Below are positions 1-8,006 of a DNA stretch of 64,000 nucleotides, piece by piece. Both the position numbers and the translations under genes were made by a program. Within the stretch, counting starts at the first letter, position 1. Each line of letters begins with the position of its first letter. The notes under the pieces were generated by a model. The model was not told where the DNA came from and did not search any database. It saw only the letters and a list, made by a program, of their open reading frames with translations. The DNA comes from Streptomyces antibioticus (GTDB taxonomy: Bacteria > Actinomycetota > Actinomycetes > Streptomycetales > Streptomycetaceae). The stretch is taken from NCBI RefSeq assembly GCF_002019855.1, contig NZ_CM007717.1, forward strand, positions 1,987,570-2,051,569, in the 5' to 3' direction.

Positions 1-1795
1 CGGCGTAGAACCAGTTGAAGGTGTAGTTGATGTGCTGGACCGCGGTCTGGAAGGACTCCGGGCCCTTGACGTGGTCCGGGTCGTTCAGCATCTGGAAGCC
101 GATGATCGAGTCGGCCTCGTGCATGAACGACGAGCGCAGGGTGGTGTAGGCGACCTTCTTGCCGCCGACGGTCGCCCGGTACTCGACGGGGCCGTACTTC
201 GTGCGCCAGACCCGCATGGTGTACGAGCCGGCGGCGGTGCCGTCGGCCGTGGTGGGCTTCCAGGAGTTCTTCTGCTCGACCTTCTCCATGGCGGTGCAGG
301 TGCCGCGGTACAGGTAGTGGTGGTCGTCCTGGCAGAGTTCGACCGCGTAGGTGTCGATGATGTCCTGGCCGGAGGTGGTGGCGCTCCAGGCGTAGTCCTG
401 GCCGCGGCCCAGTTCGACGTACATGCTCAGGCCCGCGAAGGAGGCGCCGCGGGCGCTGAGGCCGGGGCCCTGGATCTCCTGGAGCATCAGGAGCTGCGGG
501 GCGAAGTAGCCGGTCTGCGGTCCGAAGACGGCGACGGGGTGGCCGCCGGCGGTGGAACGGCCGCTGACCACCAGGGCGTTGGACATACCGCGCTTCGCGG
601 AGCCGACGGCGGCGGAGGCGGCGCCGGCCTGCGGGCCGCCGGTGCCGGTGGCGTCGTGGATCAGCGGTTCCCGTACGACCGAGCCGGGGTCGGGGAGGGC
701 CGCGCCCTGTGGGTCGGCGGGCTTGCCGGCGTAGGGGAAGCTCTGGCCGTCGTGGACGGTGAGGACGGCCTCGGGGTCGTTGCGCTCGCGGAACGCCTCC
801 CAGAGCGCGGTGCCCTCCACGACACCGTACTTCTCCTGCGCGGCGAGCAGGGAGAGGGCGTTGTCGACCTCTCCGCCGCCCCCGGAGCCGAAGAGCGCGC
901 CGATGACCGAGCCGAGCGCCACCAGGTCGGTGACCTTGAAGTGCTCGATGGTGCCCGCGTTGGTGATTGAGTCCTTGTGTCCGGTCAGGACGTATTCACC
1001 GGGGAAGTACCGGCCGCTGTCGGAGGCGTCGATGTAGGCGTTGATGCCGTCGAGGTAGGCGTTCGCGTCGGCGAGGGCCTGCCGGCCGCGCTCGCCGTTG
1101 GTGGCGACGGCGTTGTCGATCTGGGCCTGGAGGTCTGCCTCGGTGTACGGAGCGTTGCGCCAGAACTGCTGTTCGAGGCCCTGGTTGGAGGGGTCGCCGC
1201 CCGCGAACGCGGTGAGCTGTCCGCGGCCGACATGGCGGAAGACGTCCATCAGCCACAGCCGGTCCTGGGCCGCCGCGTATCCGACGCCGAACTCGGTGCC
1301 GTACCGGGTGGTGCCCGTGATGTGCGGCACACCCGTCTTCTTGTCGCGGACGATCGTCACGTCGGTGCGGCCGGCGGGCTTGAGGGTGGAGGCGACTTGA
1401 TCGGCCGGGACCCCGAAGGACGCGTCGTTGAAGAAGGTGTTGACCGTGGCGTTGGTGAGGGCGGGGTAGCCCTTGGCCAGGTTGGCGTAGGGGCCCAACT
1501 GGTCCTCGGCGTGCTCGGGCTGGGTGCCGAAGATCTGGTTGAGCAGGATCTGGGCGAGGGTGGCGTTGCCGTTCTGGCCGGGCGGCAGGATGTCGGAGCA
1601 CTGTCCGCCGCAGTGGTCGTCGGCCGCCGTGATCTGTTCGGCCGCGGACGCCGGGCGGGCGGTGGGGGCGAACGGCGACAGAAGGGCGGCGACGAGCGCG
1701 CATACGGACGCGGTCTTCAGGAACCCGGGGAACCCCGGGAATCCGCCGGGAGTTCTCAGTCTGACGAGAGGGGTGGGGGAGGTTCGCCGTGGCAT
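1..1795 (-). CDS. penicillin acylase family protein (3' end outside window)
   Basis: This is a secreted Ntn-hydrolase of the penicillin/acyl-homoserine-lactone acylase family, which cleaves amide bonds of acylated substrates after autoproteolysis into two chains. About 598 residues are visible. An Arg-containing N-terminus is followed by a hydrophobic signal segment ending near SASAAEQ (about residues 30-52). An alpha-chain region follows with the family-like stretch GVPHITGTTRYGTEFGVGYA. The expected new N-terminus of the beta chain is the Ser of RGM-SNALVVSG at about residue 405, in the usual place before the GGHPV..GPQTGYF segment. The ATG at 1795 has AGGAG about 6 bases upstream. The C-terminus and stop lie before base 1. 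The true substrate (beta-lactam, lipid-amide or homoserine lactone) cannot be told from sequence. Confidence 0.9.
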   Translation of the reverse strand, partial: MPRRTSPTPLVRLRTPGGFPGFPGFLKTASVCALVAALLSPFAPTARPASAAEQITAADDHCGGQCSDILPPGQNGNATLAQILLNQIFGTQPEHAEDQLGPYANLAKGYPALTNATVNTFFNDASFGVPADQVASTLKPAGRTDVTIVRDKKTGVPHITGTTRYGTEFGVGYAAAQDRLWLMDVFRHVGRGQLTAFAGGDPSNQGLEQQFWRNAPYTEADLQAQIDNAVATNGERGRQALADANAYLDGINAYIDASDSGRYFPGEYVLTGHKDSITNAGTIEHFKVTDLVALGSVIGALFGSGGGGEVDNALSLLAAQEKYGVVEGTALWEAFRERNDPEAVLTVHDGQSFPYAGKPADPQGAALPDPGSVVREPLIHDATGTGGPQAGAASAAVGSAKRGMSNALVVSGRSTAGGHPVAVFGPQTGYFAPQLLMLQEIQGPGLSARGASFAGLSMYVELGRGQDYAWSATTSGQDIIDTYAVELCQDDHHYLYRGTCTAMEKVEQKNSWKPTTADGTAAGSYTMRVWRTKYGPVEYRATVGGKKVAYTTLRSSFMHEADSIIGFQMLNDPDHVKGPESFQTAVQHINYTFNWFYA

Positions 1796-2025
1796 CGGCT
1801 GCTCCTAGCGACGGGGGTGGCCGGAAGGTTACCGCCGGTATCCCCGAGTTTGAAGATGAACATGCGTCAAGTTTTCGGCGCGACGGGGCAGGAGGAGGCC
1901 CCGGGGGAGATCGACCGAGATCGAAGGGAGCCGAATCGCGAGTCGATACGTCTACTCGACGACGTCCGTACGACGACGCCGAGTTGACCGAAGTACAGGT
2001 GCAGATGTGACGGAGGTGCAAGGCG

Positions 2026-2628
2026 ATGGCCGGTTTCCGGAGTCTGGCGAGACAGGTGCGGGATCCGCGGTGCGATCTGGCACTGCGGCGGTACTCACTG
2101 CGCAAGTGCCTGGAGCGGTTCGCCCCGTACGGGCACCGGGCGACCTGGGACCATCTGTGCTCCCGGGCCGGGTTCGGACCCGAGGACCGCTCCCCCGATC
2201 CGGCGCGGCTCGTGGCCGCACTGGACGAGCTGGAGGAGGCGCGGGCGGTGTGGCTGGCCTACGAGGCCGGGTTCGCCGAGCGCCGCAGGAAGGAGAAGCA
2301 CGACGGGCTGCGCAGGCCGGGCAGTGTCGACGACTGGCACCGGATGACCTGGGGCGGCTTCGGCGTGGCCTGGTGCGACGACCCGCGGGTCCACCCCCGT
2401 GAACCGCTGGCCGAGGTGCTGCGCCGGCTGATCGCCGCGCTGGAGCGGGCACCGGGCTCCTCCTGCCCCGGCTGCGGCGGCGAACGGCTGCTGTGGAAGT
2501 ACGATTTGGACCACGAGCCGTCGGCGGGCCCGGTCTGCTCGGACTGCGGGATCCTCGTCCCGCGCCCCGTACTCACCCCCGAGGCGCTGGCGGACGCCCG
2601 CCGCGGACGCCTGCTGATGTCGGCCTGA
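2026..2628 (+). CDS. hypothetical protein with C-terminal zinc ribbon
   Basis: A 200-residue protein with no family I can name. The first 120 residues are rich in charged and aromatic residues and have no signal peptide or membrane segment. Near residue 145 a CPGCGG pair and a later CSDCG pair (about 25 residues apart) form a probable four-Cys zinc ribbon, so a nucleic-acid-binding or protein-binding role is possible. The ATG has GGAGG 9 bases upstream. It is followed by a hairpin at 2667-2694 that would end the transcript before the RNA ligase gene. It faces away from the acylase gene. Function unknown. Confidence 0.75.
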   Translation: MAGFRSLARQVRDPRCDLALRRYSLRKCLERFAPYGHRATWDHLCSRAGFGPEDRSPDPARLVAALDELEEARAVWLAYEAGFAERRRKEKHDGLRRPGSVDDWHRMTWGGFGVAWCDDPRVHPREPLAEVLRRLIAALERAPGSSCPGCGGERLLWKYDLDHEPSAGPVCSDCGILVPRPVLTPEALADARRGRLLMSA

Positions 2629-2666
2629 CCGGGGGCCCGGGAGAACGGCGCCGCTGAGAGCGAGGC

Positions 2667-2694
2667 GGGGGTGCGCCGGGGATGCCGCACCCCC
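2667..2694 (+). terminator. hairpin after zinc-ribbon gene
   Basis: GGGGGTGCG and CGCACCCCC form a perfect 9-bp stem around a 10-base loop, about 40 bases past the stop of the preceding gene and with no T tract, as is usual for streptomycete terminators. Confidence 0.5.
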
Positions 2695-2807
2695 TGTCCC
2701 TGCCGGAGCGTGACGTTAGCAGCCGGAAATTCCGTGGCTCCACCCCTTTCCCGTCCGCAGAGTTGGCGGTGATGAAACCGAGCTGAGGCACCGAAGGAGT
2801 CACCCGT

Positions 2808-3875
2808 ATGTCGACGCTGCGCGTCACCGCAGAAGTGCTGACGGTCCATGAGCACCCGAACGCCGACGCCCTGGAACTGGCCCAGGTCGGCCTGTACCGG
2901 GCCGTCGTCGCCAAGGGCGCCTACCGCACCGGCGAGGCCGCGCTCTACATTCCCGAGCAGGCGGTGCTGCCCCTCGCGCTGGTCGAGGAGCTGGGGCTGA
3001 CCGGACGGCTGGCGGGCGGCAACTCGGACCGGGTGAAGGCGGTACGGCTGCGGGGCGAGCTGTCGCAGGGCATCGTGTGCCGGCCGCGGGCGCTGGCCGA
3101 CGTCGACTGGGCGCGGGCGGCCGCCGAGGGCACCGACTTCGCGGAGCGGCTCGGCATCGTGAAGTGGGTGCCGCCGATCCCGCCGACCATGAACGGCGAC
3201 GTCGAGGCGGCGCCGGATCTGCTCCCGTGGGTCGACATCGAGAACATCCAGCGCCACCCCGGCATCTTCGAACCGGGCGAGCCGGTCGTCCTCACGGAGA
3301 AGCTGCACGGCTCGGCGTGCCTGCTGACGTATGTGGCGGACGAGGAGCGGGTGTACGTCTCCTCGAAGGGGTTCGGCGCGAAGTCGCTGGCGCTGCGGGA
3401 GGATCCGCGCAACCTCTACTGGCGGGCCGTGCGCGGCCACGGCGTCGCCGAGACGGCGGCCCGGCTCGCCGACCGGCTGGGCGCGCGCCGGGTCGGGATC
3501 TTCGGCGAGGTCTTCGGCGCCGGGGTCCAGGACCTGACGTACGGCGCGGACGGACGGCGCGAGAGCCTCGGGTACGCGGTGTTCGACGTGTCCGCGGAGA
3601 TCGACGGCGAGGTCCGGTGGCTGGACGCGGCCGAGCTGCTGGACGGCGAACTGCCGCTGGTGCCACGGCTGTTCACGGGACCGTACGACAGCGAGCGGGT
3701 GCTGGGGATCGCGACGGGCCGGGAGACGGTGTCGGGGCGCGAGCTGCATCTGCGGGAGGGTGTCGTGATCCGGCCCGCCGTGGAGCGGTACAGCCCGGTG
3801 ACCGGGGGCCGGGCGATAGCCAAGGCGGTCAGCGGCGCGTATCTGACCCGCAAGGGCGGGACCGAGTACGAGTGA
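2808..3875 (+). CDS. RNA ligase (ATP), DRB0094/Rnl5 type
   Basis: A 355-residue ATP-dependent RNA ligase. This family joins 3'-OH and 5'-phosphate RNA ends through a ligase-AMP intermediate and was first described for Deinococcus DRB0094. The AMP-accepting lysine is Lys165 in motif I, TEKLHGS. Later nucleotidyltransferase motifs are visible: SSKGFGAKS (III-like region), GEVFGAG, REGVVIRP (motif IV) and AIAKAVSGAYLTRK (motif V). The first 150 residues form the N-terminal OB-like module found in this subfamily, beginning with a STLRVTAEVLTVHEHPNADALELAQV segment. The ATG has GAAGGAG upstream. The gene stands alone between terminator-like hairpins, so the RNA substrate (repair of cleaved RNA, or nick sealing) cannot be inferred from neighbours. 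Confidence 0.88.
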   Translation: MSTLRVTAEVLTVHEHPNADALELAQVGLYRAVVAKGAYRTGEAALYIPEQAVLPLALVEELGLTGRLAGGNSDRVKAVRLRGELSQGIVCRPRALADVDWARAAAEGTDFAERLGIVKWVPPIPPTMNGDVEAAPDLLPWVDIENIQRHPGIFEPGEPVVLTEKLHGSACLLTYVADEERVYVSSKGFGAKSLALREDPRNLYWRAVRGHGVAETAARLADRLGARRVGIFGEVFGAGVQDLTYGADGRRESLGYAVFDVSAEIDGEVRWLDAAELLDGELPLVPRLFTGPYDSERVLGIATGRETVSGRELHLREGVVIRPAVERYSPVTGGRAIAKAVSGAYLTRKGGTEYE

Positions 3876-3896
3876 CCGGGTGGCCCGGGTGACCGG

Positions 3897-3939
3897 GTGA
3901 GGCGGGGCGGGGTGCGTTGCGCGCCCCGCCCCGCCTCAC
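3897..3939. terminator. bidirectional terminator between RNA ligase and soxR
   Basis: A perfect 16-bp stem (GTGAGGCGGGGCGGGG at 3897-3912 pairing with 3924-3939) with an 11-base loop lies between two convergent genes and includes the soxR stop codon. It can serve both strands. Confidence 0.8.
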
Positions 3940-4406
3940 CGCGTGGGCTTGCGTCGTTCCACCAGCAGGCGGGAGCCCGATGCCCGTTGGCCGAAGGCGT
4001 CGTCCGGGTTGGACAGGACGCAGGTGTCGAGCGAGAGACAGCCGCAGCCGATGCAGTCGGTGAGGTGGTCGCGGAGGCGGTTGAGCTGCTTGATGCGCTC
4101 GTCCAGCTCGGCGCGCCACGCCTCGGACAGCCGGGCCCAGTCCTCGCGGGTCGGGGTGCGCTCCTCGGGGAGTTCGGCGAGGGCCTCGCGGATCGTGGCC
4201 AGCGGGATGCCGACCCGCTGGGCCGCGCGGACGAACGCGACCCGGCGCAGCGCGTCCCGGTGGTAGCGGCGCTGGTTCCCGGCGGTGCGACAGCTCCTGA
4301 TCAGGCCCTTGGACTCGTAGAAGTGCAGGGCGGAGACGGCGACGCCGCTGCGGGCGGCGAGTTGGCCGACGGTCAGCTCGTGGATCTTCTCTGGAATCTG
4401 GGGCAC
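3936..4406 (-). CDS. soxR: SoxR, redox-sensing MerR-family regulator
   Basis: A 156-residue MerR-family activator that senses redox-active compounds through a [2Fe-2S] cluster. The N-terminal winged helix reads [27 protein letters not shown], followed by the dimerisation helix. The cluster ligands are present as [12 protein letters not shown] (Cys118, 121, 123 and 129), the diagnostic C-x2-C-x-C-x5-C of SoxR. I chose the GTG at 4406 because the reading frame upstream has no MerR homology and the MerR domain starts at residue 10. In Streptomyces, SoxR answers endogenous redox-active antibiotics rather than superoxide and activates a small scattered regulon. No soxS is present, as expected. Confidence 0.95.
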   Translation of the reverse strand: MPQIPEKIHELTVGQLAARSGVAVSALHFYESKGLIRSCRTAGNQRRYHRDALRRVAFVRAAQRVGIPLATIREALAELPEERTPTREDWARLSEAWRAELDERIKQLNRLRDHLTDCIGCGCLSLDTCVLSNPDDAFGQRASGSRLLVERRKPTR

Positions 4407-4444
4407 CCCTCGAAGCCTACCGACCGTGTCACGGCCCGGGTCCG

Positions 4445-4473
4445 TTGACAGCGGCCGCCCACCCGACCATGCT
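4445..4473 (+). promoter_or_regulatory. probable maoC-type promoter
   Basis: TTGACA at 4445-4450 is followed after 17 bases by CATGCT at 4468-4473, a fair housekeeping-type promoter. The -10 overlaps the first bases of the inverted repeat at 4472-4487, which suits repression by a TetR protein bound there. Confidence 0.5.
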
Positions 4474-4487
4474 AAGCAGTCGCTTAG
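4472..4487. promoter_or_regulatory. TetR-type operator upstream of MaoC gene
   Basis: CTAAGC-AGTC-GCTTAG is a perfect 6-4-6 inverted repeat 49 bases before the hydratase ATG. A related site with the same spacing and the same right half lies upstream of the neighbouring tetR gene at 5697-5712. Confidence 0.65.
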
Positions 4488-4536
4488 AAAAGCTTCGCAG
4501 GACATCGCAGGACATCGCGCGAGAGGGCCGGGACAC

Positions 4537-4998
4537 ATGGCAGAGCCGAGGATCTTCACGTCCGCCGACGAACTGAGGTCGGCCGTGGGCGAGCAACTGG
4601 GCCACACCGACTGGCTGGAGGTGGACCAGAAGCGCATCGACCTGTTCGCGGAGGCCACCGGCGACCACCAGTGGATCCATGTCGACCCCGAGCGCGCCGC
4701 GTCGGGCCCGTTCGGGACGACCATCGCCCACGGGTATCTCACCCTGTCGCTGCTGCCGCTCTTCGGACCCCAGCTCATCTCGGTCGAGGGCGTGAAGATG
4801 GGCGTCAACTACGGGGTGAACAAGGTGCGCTTCCCGGCGCCCGTCCCGGTCGGCTCCCGGCTGCGGGCGACGGCCGTGATCAGCGGCGTCGAGGACGTCA
4901 CCGGCGGGGTCCAGCTCACCCTCGCGTTCACCGTGGAGCGCGAGGGCGGGGACAAGCCGGTGTGCGTCGCGGAGTCGGTCGCGCGCTACTACCTCTGA
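4537..4998 (+). CDS. MaoC-family enoyl-CoA hydratase
   Basis: A 153-residue single hot-dog-fold protein of the MaoC/R-specific enoyl-CoA hydratase family, which hydrates trans-2-enoyl-CoA in fatty acid or related acyl-CoA breakdown. The hydratase motif is visible at about residues 33-50 as [20 protein letters not shown], with the catalytic Asp/His pair, followed by [15 protein letters not shown]. The length is normal for the family. The ATG at 4537 follows the operator-containing promoter. The convergent tetR gene downstream probably controls it. It is cytoplasmic, and the substrate chain length cannot be read from sequence. Confidence 0.9.
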   Translation: MAEPRIFTSADELRSAVGEQLGHTDWLEVDQKRIDLFAEATGDHQWIHVDPERAASGPFGTTIAHGYLTLSLLPLFGPQLISVEGVKMGVNYGVNKVRFPAPVPVGSRLRATAVISGVEDVTGGVQLTLAFTVEREGGDKPVCVAESVARYYL

Positions 4999-5020
4999 TA
5001 CGTCGGGGAGGTGTGCGGCC

Positions 5021-5647
5021 CTACTCGGCCGCGCCCACCATCCGCAGCACGAGGTCGGCGTAGAGCGCGCCGACCTCGTCGGGGGTGCGGGGGCCGTCGA
5101 CGTTGAACCAGCGGGCCACGTCGATGCAGAGCGAGAGCACGGCGAGGGTCGTGCCGTGCACGTCCGGGACGTCGAACTCCCCCGAGGCCACCCCGTCCTC
5201 GATGATCCCGCGGACCTGGGCGTCGACCTGCCGGCGCAGCGCGAGGATCTCGGCGCGGGCGCTCGGGCCGAGCGCGTCCAGCTCGTACTGCACCACCCGC
5301 GCGGTGGTGCGCCGCCCGGCGTGCCAGCGGACGAAGGAGCCGACGGCGTCCGCGAGCCGCTGGGAGGCGGTGCCCTCGCCCTCGGCGGCCGTGCGCAGGA
5401 TGGCCAGCGCGCGGTCGTGGCCGATGCGGCTGATCCGGTGGAGCAGCTCTTCCTTGGTCTTGTAGTGGATGTAGAGCGCCGCCGGGCTCATTCCGGCCCG
5501 GCCCGCGATGTCCCGGGTCGTGGTCGCGTGGTAGCCGCGCTCGGCGAAAGCCTCCACGGCGGCGACGAGCAGTCGCCGGGCCGCGTCAGGGGTGACCTCG
5601 TCCCACGGCTCGATCTCGCCGCCGGACGTCTCCTCCGCCGTACTCAT
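5021..5647 (-). CDS. TetR-family regulator, probable repressor of the MaoC gene
   Basis: A 208-residue TetR/AcrR repressor. The helix-turn-helix is at about residues 30-60 (GYHATTTRDIAGRAGMSPAALYIHYKTKEELL). The rest is the helical ligand and dimer domain, which resembles the TetR_C domains of acyl-CoA-responsive regulators. The ATG at 5647 has GAGGGG upstream. An upstream ATG at 5686 has no ribosome site and would sit almost on the operator at 5697-5712. The gene converges on the hydratase gene, and related inverted repeats lie upstream of both. Autoregulation and control of the hydratase are inferred from those sites. An acyl-CoA ligand is only a guess. Confidence 0.85.
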   Translation of the reverse strand: MSTAEETSGGEIEPWDEVTPDAARRLLVAAVEAFAERGYHATTTRDIAGRAGMSPAALYIHYKTKEELLHRISRIGHDRALAILRTAAEGEGTASQRLADAVGSFVRWHAGRRTTARVVQYELDALGPSARAEILALRRQVDAQVRGIIEDGVASGEFDVPDVHGTTLAVLSLCIDVARWFNVDGPRTPDEVGALYADLVLRMVGAAE

Positions 5648-5696
5648 CGCTCGCTCGCCCCTCTCGGTACCGGAGCCACCCACCATACCGCCCGAG

Positions 5697-5712
5697 GTGA
5701 GCGGCCGCTTAG
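5697..5712. promoter_or_regulatory. TetR-type operator upstream of tetR
   Basis: GTGAGC-GGCC-GCTTAG has the same 6-4-6 layout and identical right half as the perfect repeat at 4472-4487. It lies 50 bases before the tetR start. The left half matches less well (GTGAGC for CTAAGC). Confidence 0.5.
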
Positions 5713-5734
5713 GCAGCCGGTGCGGGGCGGGCGC

Positions 5735-5980
5735 TCAGAGCTTCTCGAAGGGGCTGTAGGCACGGGCCTGCGCGTCCTGCCGGTCCCGGATCACCTTGGC
5801 GAGGGTGAAGGCCGAGGTGACCAGGTACAGGACGGCGATGGCGAGGAAGGCCCGGACCCAGGCGTCGGCGTTCAGCTTGAAGATGCCGACGGCGGTGGCG
5901 GCCATGGCCACGGAGAAGGACGCGACGGACTGGCCGTAGAAGGCGGCCGTGCTCTGCTGCTTGACGGGTGTGTCACTCAT
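5735..5980 (-). CDS. YiaA/YiaB-family small membrane protein
   Basis: An 81-residue inner-membrane protein with two hydrophobic helices (about residues 17-38 and 43-62). The first carries FYGQSVASFSVAMAATAVGIF and the second RAFLAIAVLYLVTSAFTLAK, as in the YiaA/B family. Its function is not known. It starts at an ATG just downstream of the acyl-CoA dehydrogenase stop on the same strand (60-base gap) and could be transcribed with it. Confidence 0.85.
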   Translation of the reverse strand: MSDTPVKQQSTAAFYGQSVASFSVAMAATAVGIFKLNADAWVRAFLAIAVLYLVTSAFTLAKVIRDRQDAQARAYSPFEKL

Positions 5981-6040
5981 GGGGAAAGCATCCGGCCGAC
6001 GTGGCGCGCGCCATATCCGCGCGGATACTCAGGTGGGTAC

Positions 6041-7195
6041 TCAGAACGCGGAGACTCCGGTCAGCGCCCGTCCGATCACGAGCTTCTGGATCTGGCTCGT
6101 GCCCTCGTAGAGGGTCATCACCCGGGCGTCCCGCAGCAGTTTGCCCGCCGGGTACTCGTCGATGTAGCCGTAGCCGCCGAAGACCTGGAGGGCGTTGTTC
6201 GCGGCGCGGACGGCGGCCTCCGAGGCGAACAGCTTGGCCTTGGAGGACTCGGTGGCGAAGGGCAGACCGCGGTCGACCAGGTCGGCGACGCGCCAGGTCA
6301 GCAGGCGGGCCGCGTCCACGTCCACGGCGATGTCGCTGATCAGCTCCTGGACGAGCTGGTGGTGGGCGATGGTCCTGCCGAACTGCTCGCGCTCCCCCGC
6401 GTAGCGCACCGCCGCGTCCAGCGCGGCCTGGGCGATGCCGACACAGCCCGCCGCGACCGACATCCGGCCCTTGGCCAGCGCCGACATGGCGACCGAGAAG
6501 CCCTTGCCCTCCTCGCCGAGCAGGGCGGAGGCGGGGATCCGGACGTCCTGGAGAACCAGTTCGGCGGTCGCCTGGCCGCGCAGTCCGAGCTTGCCGTGCA
6601 CGGTCCTGCGGCTGAGGCCGGGGGTGTCGGTGGGGACGAGGAAGGCGGAGACGCCCCGGTGGCCGGGGGCGTCCGTGGAGCGGGCGAAGAGCAGGACGAC
6701 GTCCGCCCAGGTGCCGTTGGTGATGAACATCTTGGTGCCGTTGACGACGTACTCGTCGCCGTCGCGGACCGCGCGCGTGGCGAGGTTGCCGGCGTCCGAG
6801 CCGGTGCCGGGCTCGGTGAGGCCGAAGCAGCCGACGGACGCGCCGGAGGTGAGGCCCGGCAGCCACCGGCGCTTCTGCTCCTCGCTGCCCCAGGCGGCGA
6901 CGGTCTTGGCGACCAGGCCCAGCGACACCGAGACGATCCCGCGCACGGAGGAGTCGCCGCGGCCCAGCTCCTCGGTGACCAGGCAGTACGTGAGATGGTC
7001 GCCGCCGCTGCCGCCGTACTCCTCGTCGACGGTCAGGCCCAGGAAGCCGACCTCGCCGAGCTTCTTCACGATGCCCCGGTCGACCTCCTCGGCACGGTCC
7101 CAGGCGACGACGTGCGGGGTGATCTCGCGGTCCACGAAGTCCCGGGCGAGCCGTCGGACGGCCTCCTGCTCCTCGCTGAGCCCCAGGTTCACCAC
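6041..7195 (-). CDS. acyl-CoA dehydrogenase
   Basis: A 384-residue FAD-dependent acyl-CoA dehydrogenase, which introduces the 2,3 double bond in acyl-CoA and passes electrons to electron-transfer flavoprotein. The three domains are in order: an N-terminal helical part beginning LSEEQEAVRRLARDFVDREI; a beta domain with the signature GCFGLTEPGTGSDAG and MFITNGTWAD; and a C-terminal helical part with REQFGRTIAHHQLVQ and FGGYGYIDEYP. The catalytic base is the Glu of YEGTSQIQ at about residue 364. The gene is divergent from the TetR gene at 7304, with an operator-like repeat between. Substrate class is unknown. The matching operator at 12245 suggests it belongs with the alcohol/aldehyde dehydrogenase operon. 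Confidence 0.93.
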   Translation of the reverse strand: MVNLGLSEEQEAVRRLARDFVDREITPHVVAWDRAEEVDRGIVKKLGEVGFLGLTVDEEYGGSGGDHLTYCLVTEELGRGDSSVRGIVSVSLGLVAKTVAAWGSEEQKRRWLPGLTSGASVGCFGLTEPGTGSDAGNLATRAVRDGDEYVVNGTKMFITNGTWADVVLLFARSTDAPGHRGVSAFLVPTDTPGLSRRTVHGKLGLRGQATAELVLQDVRIPASALLGEEGKGFSVAMSALAKGRMSVAAGCVGIAQAALDAAVRYAGEREQFGRTIAHHQLVQELISDIAVDVDAARLLTWRVADLVDRGLPFATESSKAKLFASEAAVRAANNALQVFGGYGYIDEYPAGKLLRDARVMTLYEGTSQIQKLVIGRALTGVSAF

Positions 7196-7258
7196 GCGAT
7201 CACCTCGCCCTTTCGGGGGCCTTTCGGCACCCTTTCAGCCTTTGAAAGCCGGACATTT

Positions 7259-7277
7259 AAATTAGCACTGCTAGTTT
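7259..7277. promoter_or_regulatory. TetR-type operator between acyl-CoA dehydrogenase and tetR
   Basis: AAATTAGCACTGCTAGTTT is an imperfect 6-7-6 inverted repeat in the divergent intergenic region. It matches the repeat at 12245-12263 at 15 of 19 positions in the same orientation. Confidence 0.65.
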
Positions 7278-7303
7278 CGGAGTGCAGCCCTACTATGTGC
7301 GCC

Positions 7304-7945
7304 ATGGCCCGACCGCGCAAGCCCCTTCTCAGCACCGACCGGATCGTCGAGACCGCCCGGGCGCTGGTGGACGCGGAGGGCCTCGCGGCCGTCTCCACGC
7401 GCCGGCTCGCCGCCGAACTGGGGGTCAGCGGGCCCTCGCTCTACAACCACTTCCGCACCAAGGACGAGATCCTGGAGGCCGTCGCCGACTCGGTGAGCGC
7501 CCAGGTCGACCTGTCGATGTTCGACGACGTCCGGGACTGGCGGGCCGCCCTGCACGACTGGGCCGTCTCCTACCGCGGCGCCCTGCGCGACCATCCGAAC
7601 ATCGTCCCGGTCCTCGCCCGGGGCCCCGGCCGCCGCCCGGCCGGACTGCGGCTCGCCGACGCGGTGTACGGCGGGATGGTCGCGGCGGGCTGGCCGCCCG
7701 CGCAGGCCACCTCGGTGGGCGCGCTGATGCGGTACTTCGTGATGGGCTCCGCGCTCGGCTCGTTCGCCGGGGGTTTCGTGGCCGACGAGAGCGCCTACGA
7801 CCCCGCCGACTACCCCCATCTCGGGCAGGCGCACCGGCTCGCCGAGCAGCAGGAGAAGATCGACGAGCGGGCCTTCGAGACCGGTCTGACGGCCCTGCTG
7901 GAGGGGCTGGCGCTCCAGTACGAGCGGCTGCGGGAGAACGCGTAG
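7304..7945 (+). CDS. TetR-family regulator, TetR_C (tetracycline-repressor-like) subgroup
   Basis: A 213-residue repressor. MARPRKPLLSTDRIVETARALVDAEG leads into the helix-turn-helix LAAVSTRRLAAELGVSGPSLYNHFRTKDEIL, which is close to the TetR/AcrR class with a TetR-type C-terminal domain. An ATG at 7295 in the same frame is an alternative start with GGAG upstream. It is divergent from the acyl-CoA dehydrogenase gene. Its likely operator lies between them, and an almost identical one lies before the aldehyde dehydrogenase operon. The inducer may be an acyl-CoA or aldehyde intermediate, by inference only. Confidence 0.87.
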   Translation: MARPRKPLLSTDRIVETARALVDAEGLAAVSTRRLAAELGVSGPSLYNHFRTKDEILEAVADSVSAQVDLSMFDDVRDWRAALHDWAVSYRGALRDHPNIVPVLARGPGRRPAGLRLADAVYGGMVAAGWPPAQATSVGALMRYFVMGSALGSFAGGFVADESAYDPADYPHLGQAHRLAEQQEKIDERAFETGLTALLEGLALQYERLRENA

Positions 7946-8006
7946 GCGGCCCGGGGCCGGGACACTTCGGCGAGGGCCGAAACGTTCCGGGCGCATGCTG
8001 GGAGCC

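Noticed and set aside
5156..7945. A very long plus-strand ORF running through the tetR, YiaA/B and acyl-CoA dehydrogenase region
   Set aside because: It is the antisense frame of GC-rich genes. Only its last 213 codons (from 7304) are real TetR sequence. The rest is low-complexity Gly/Val/Asp text.
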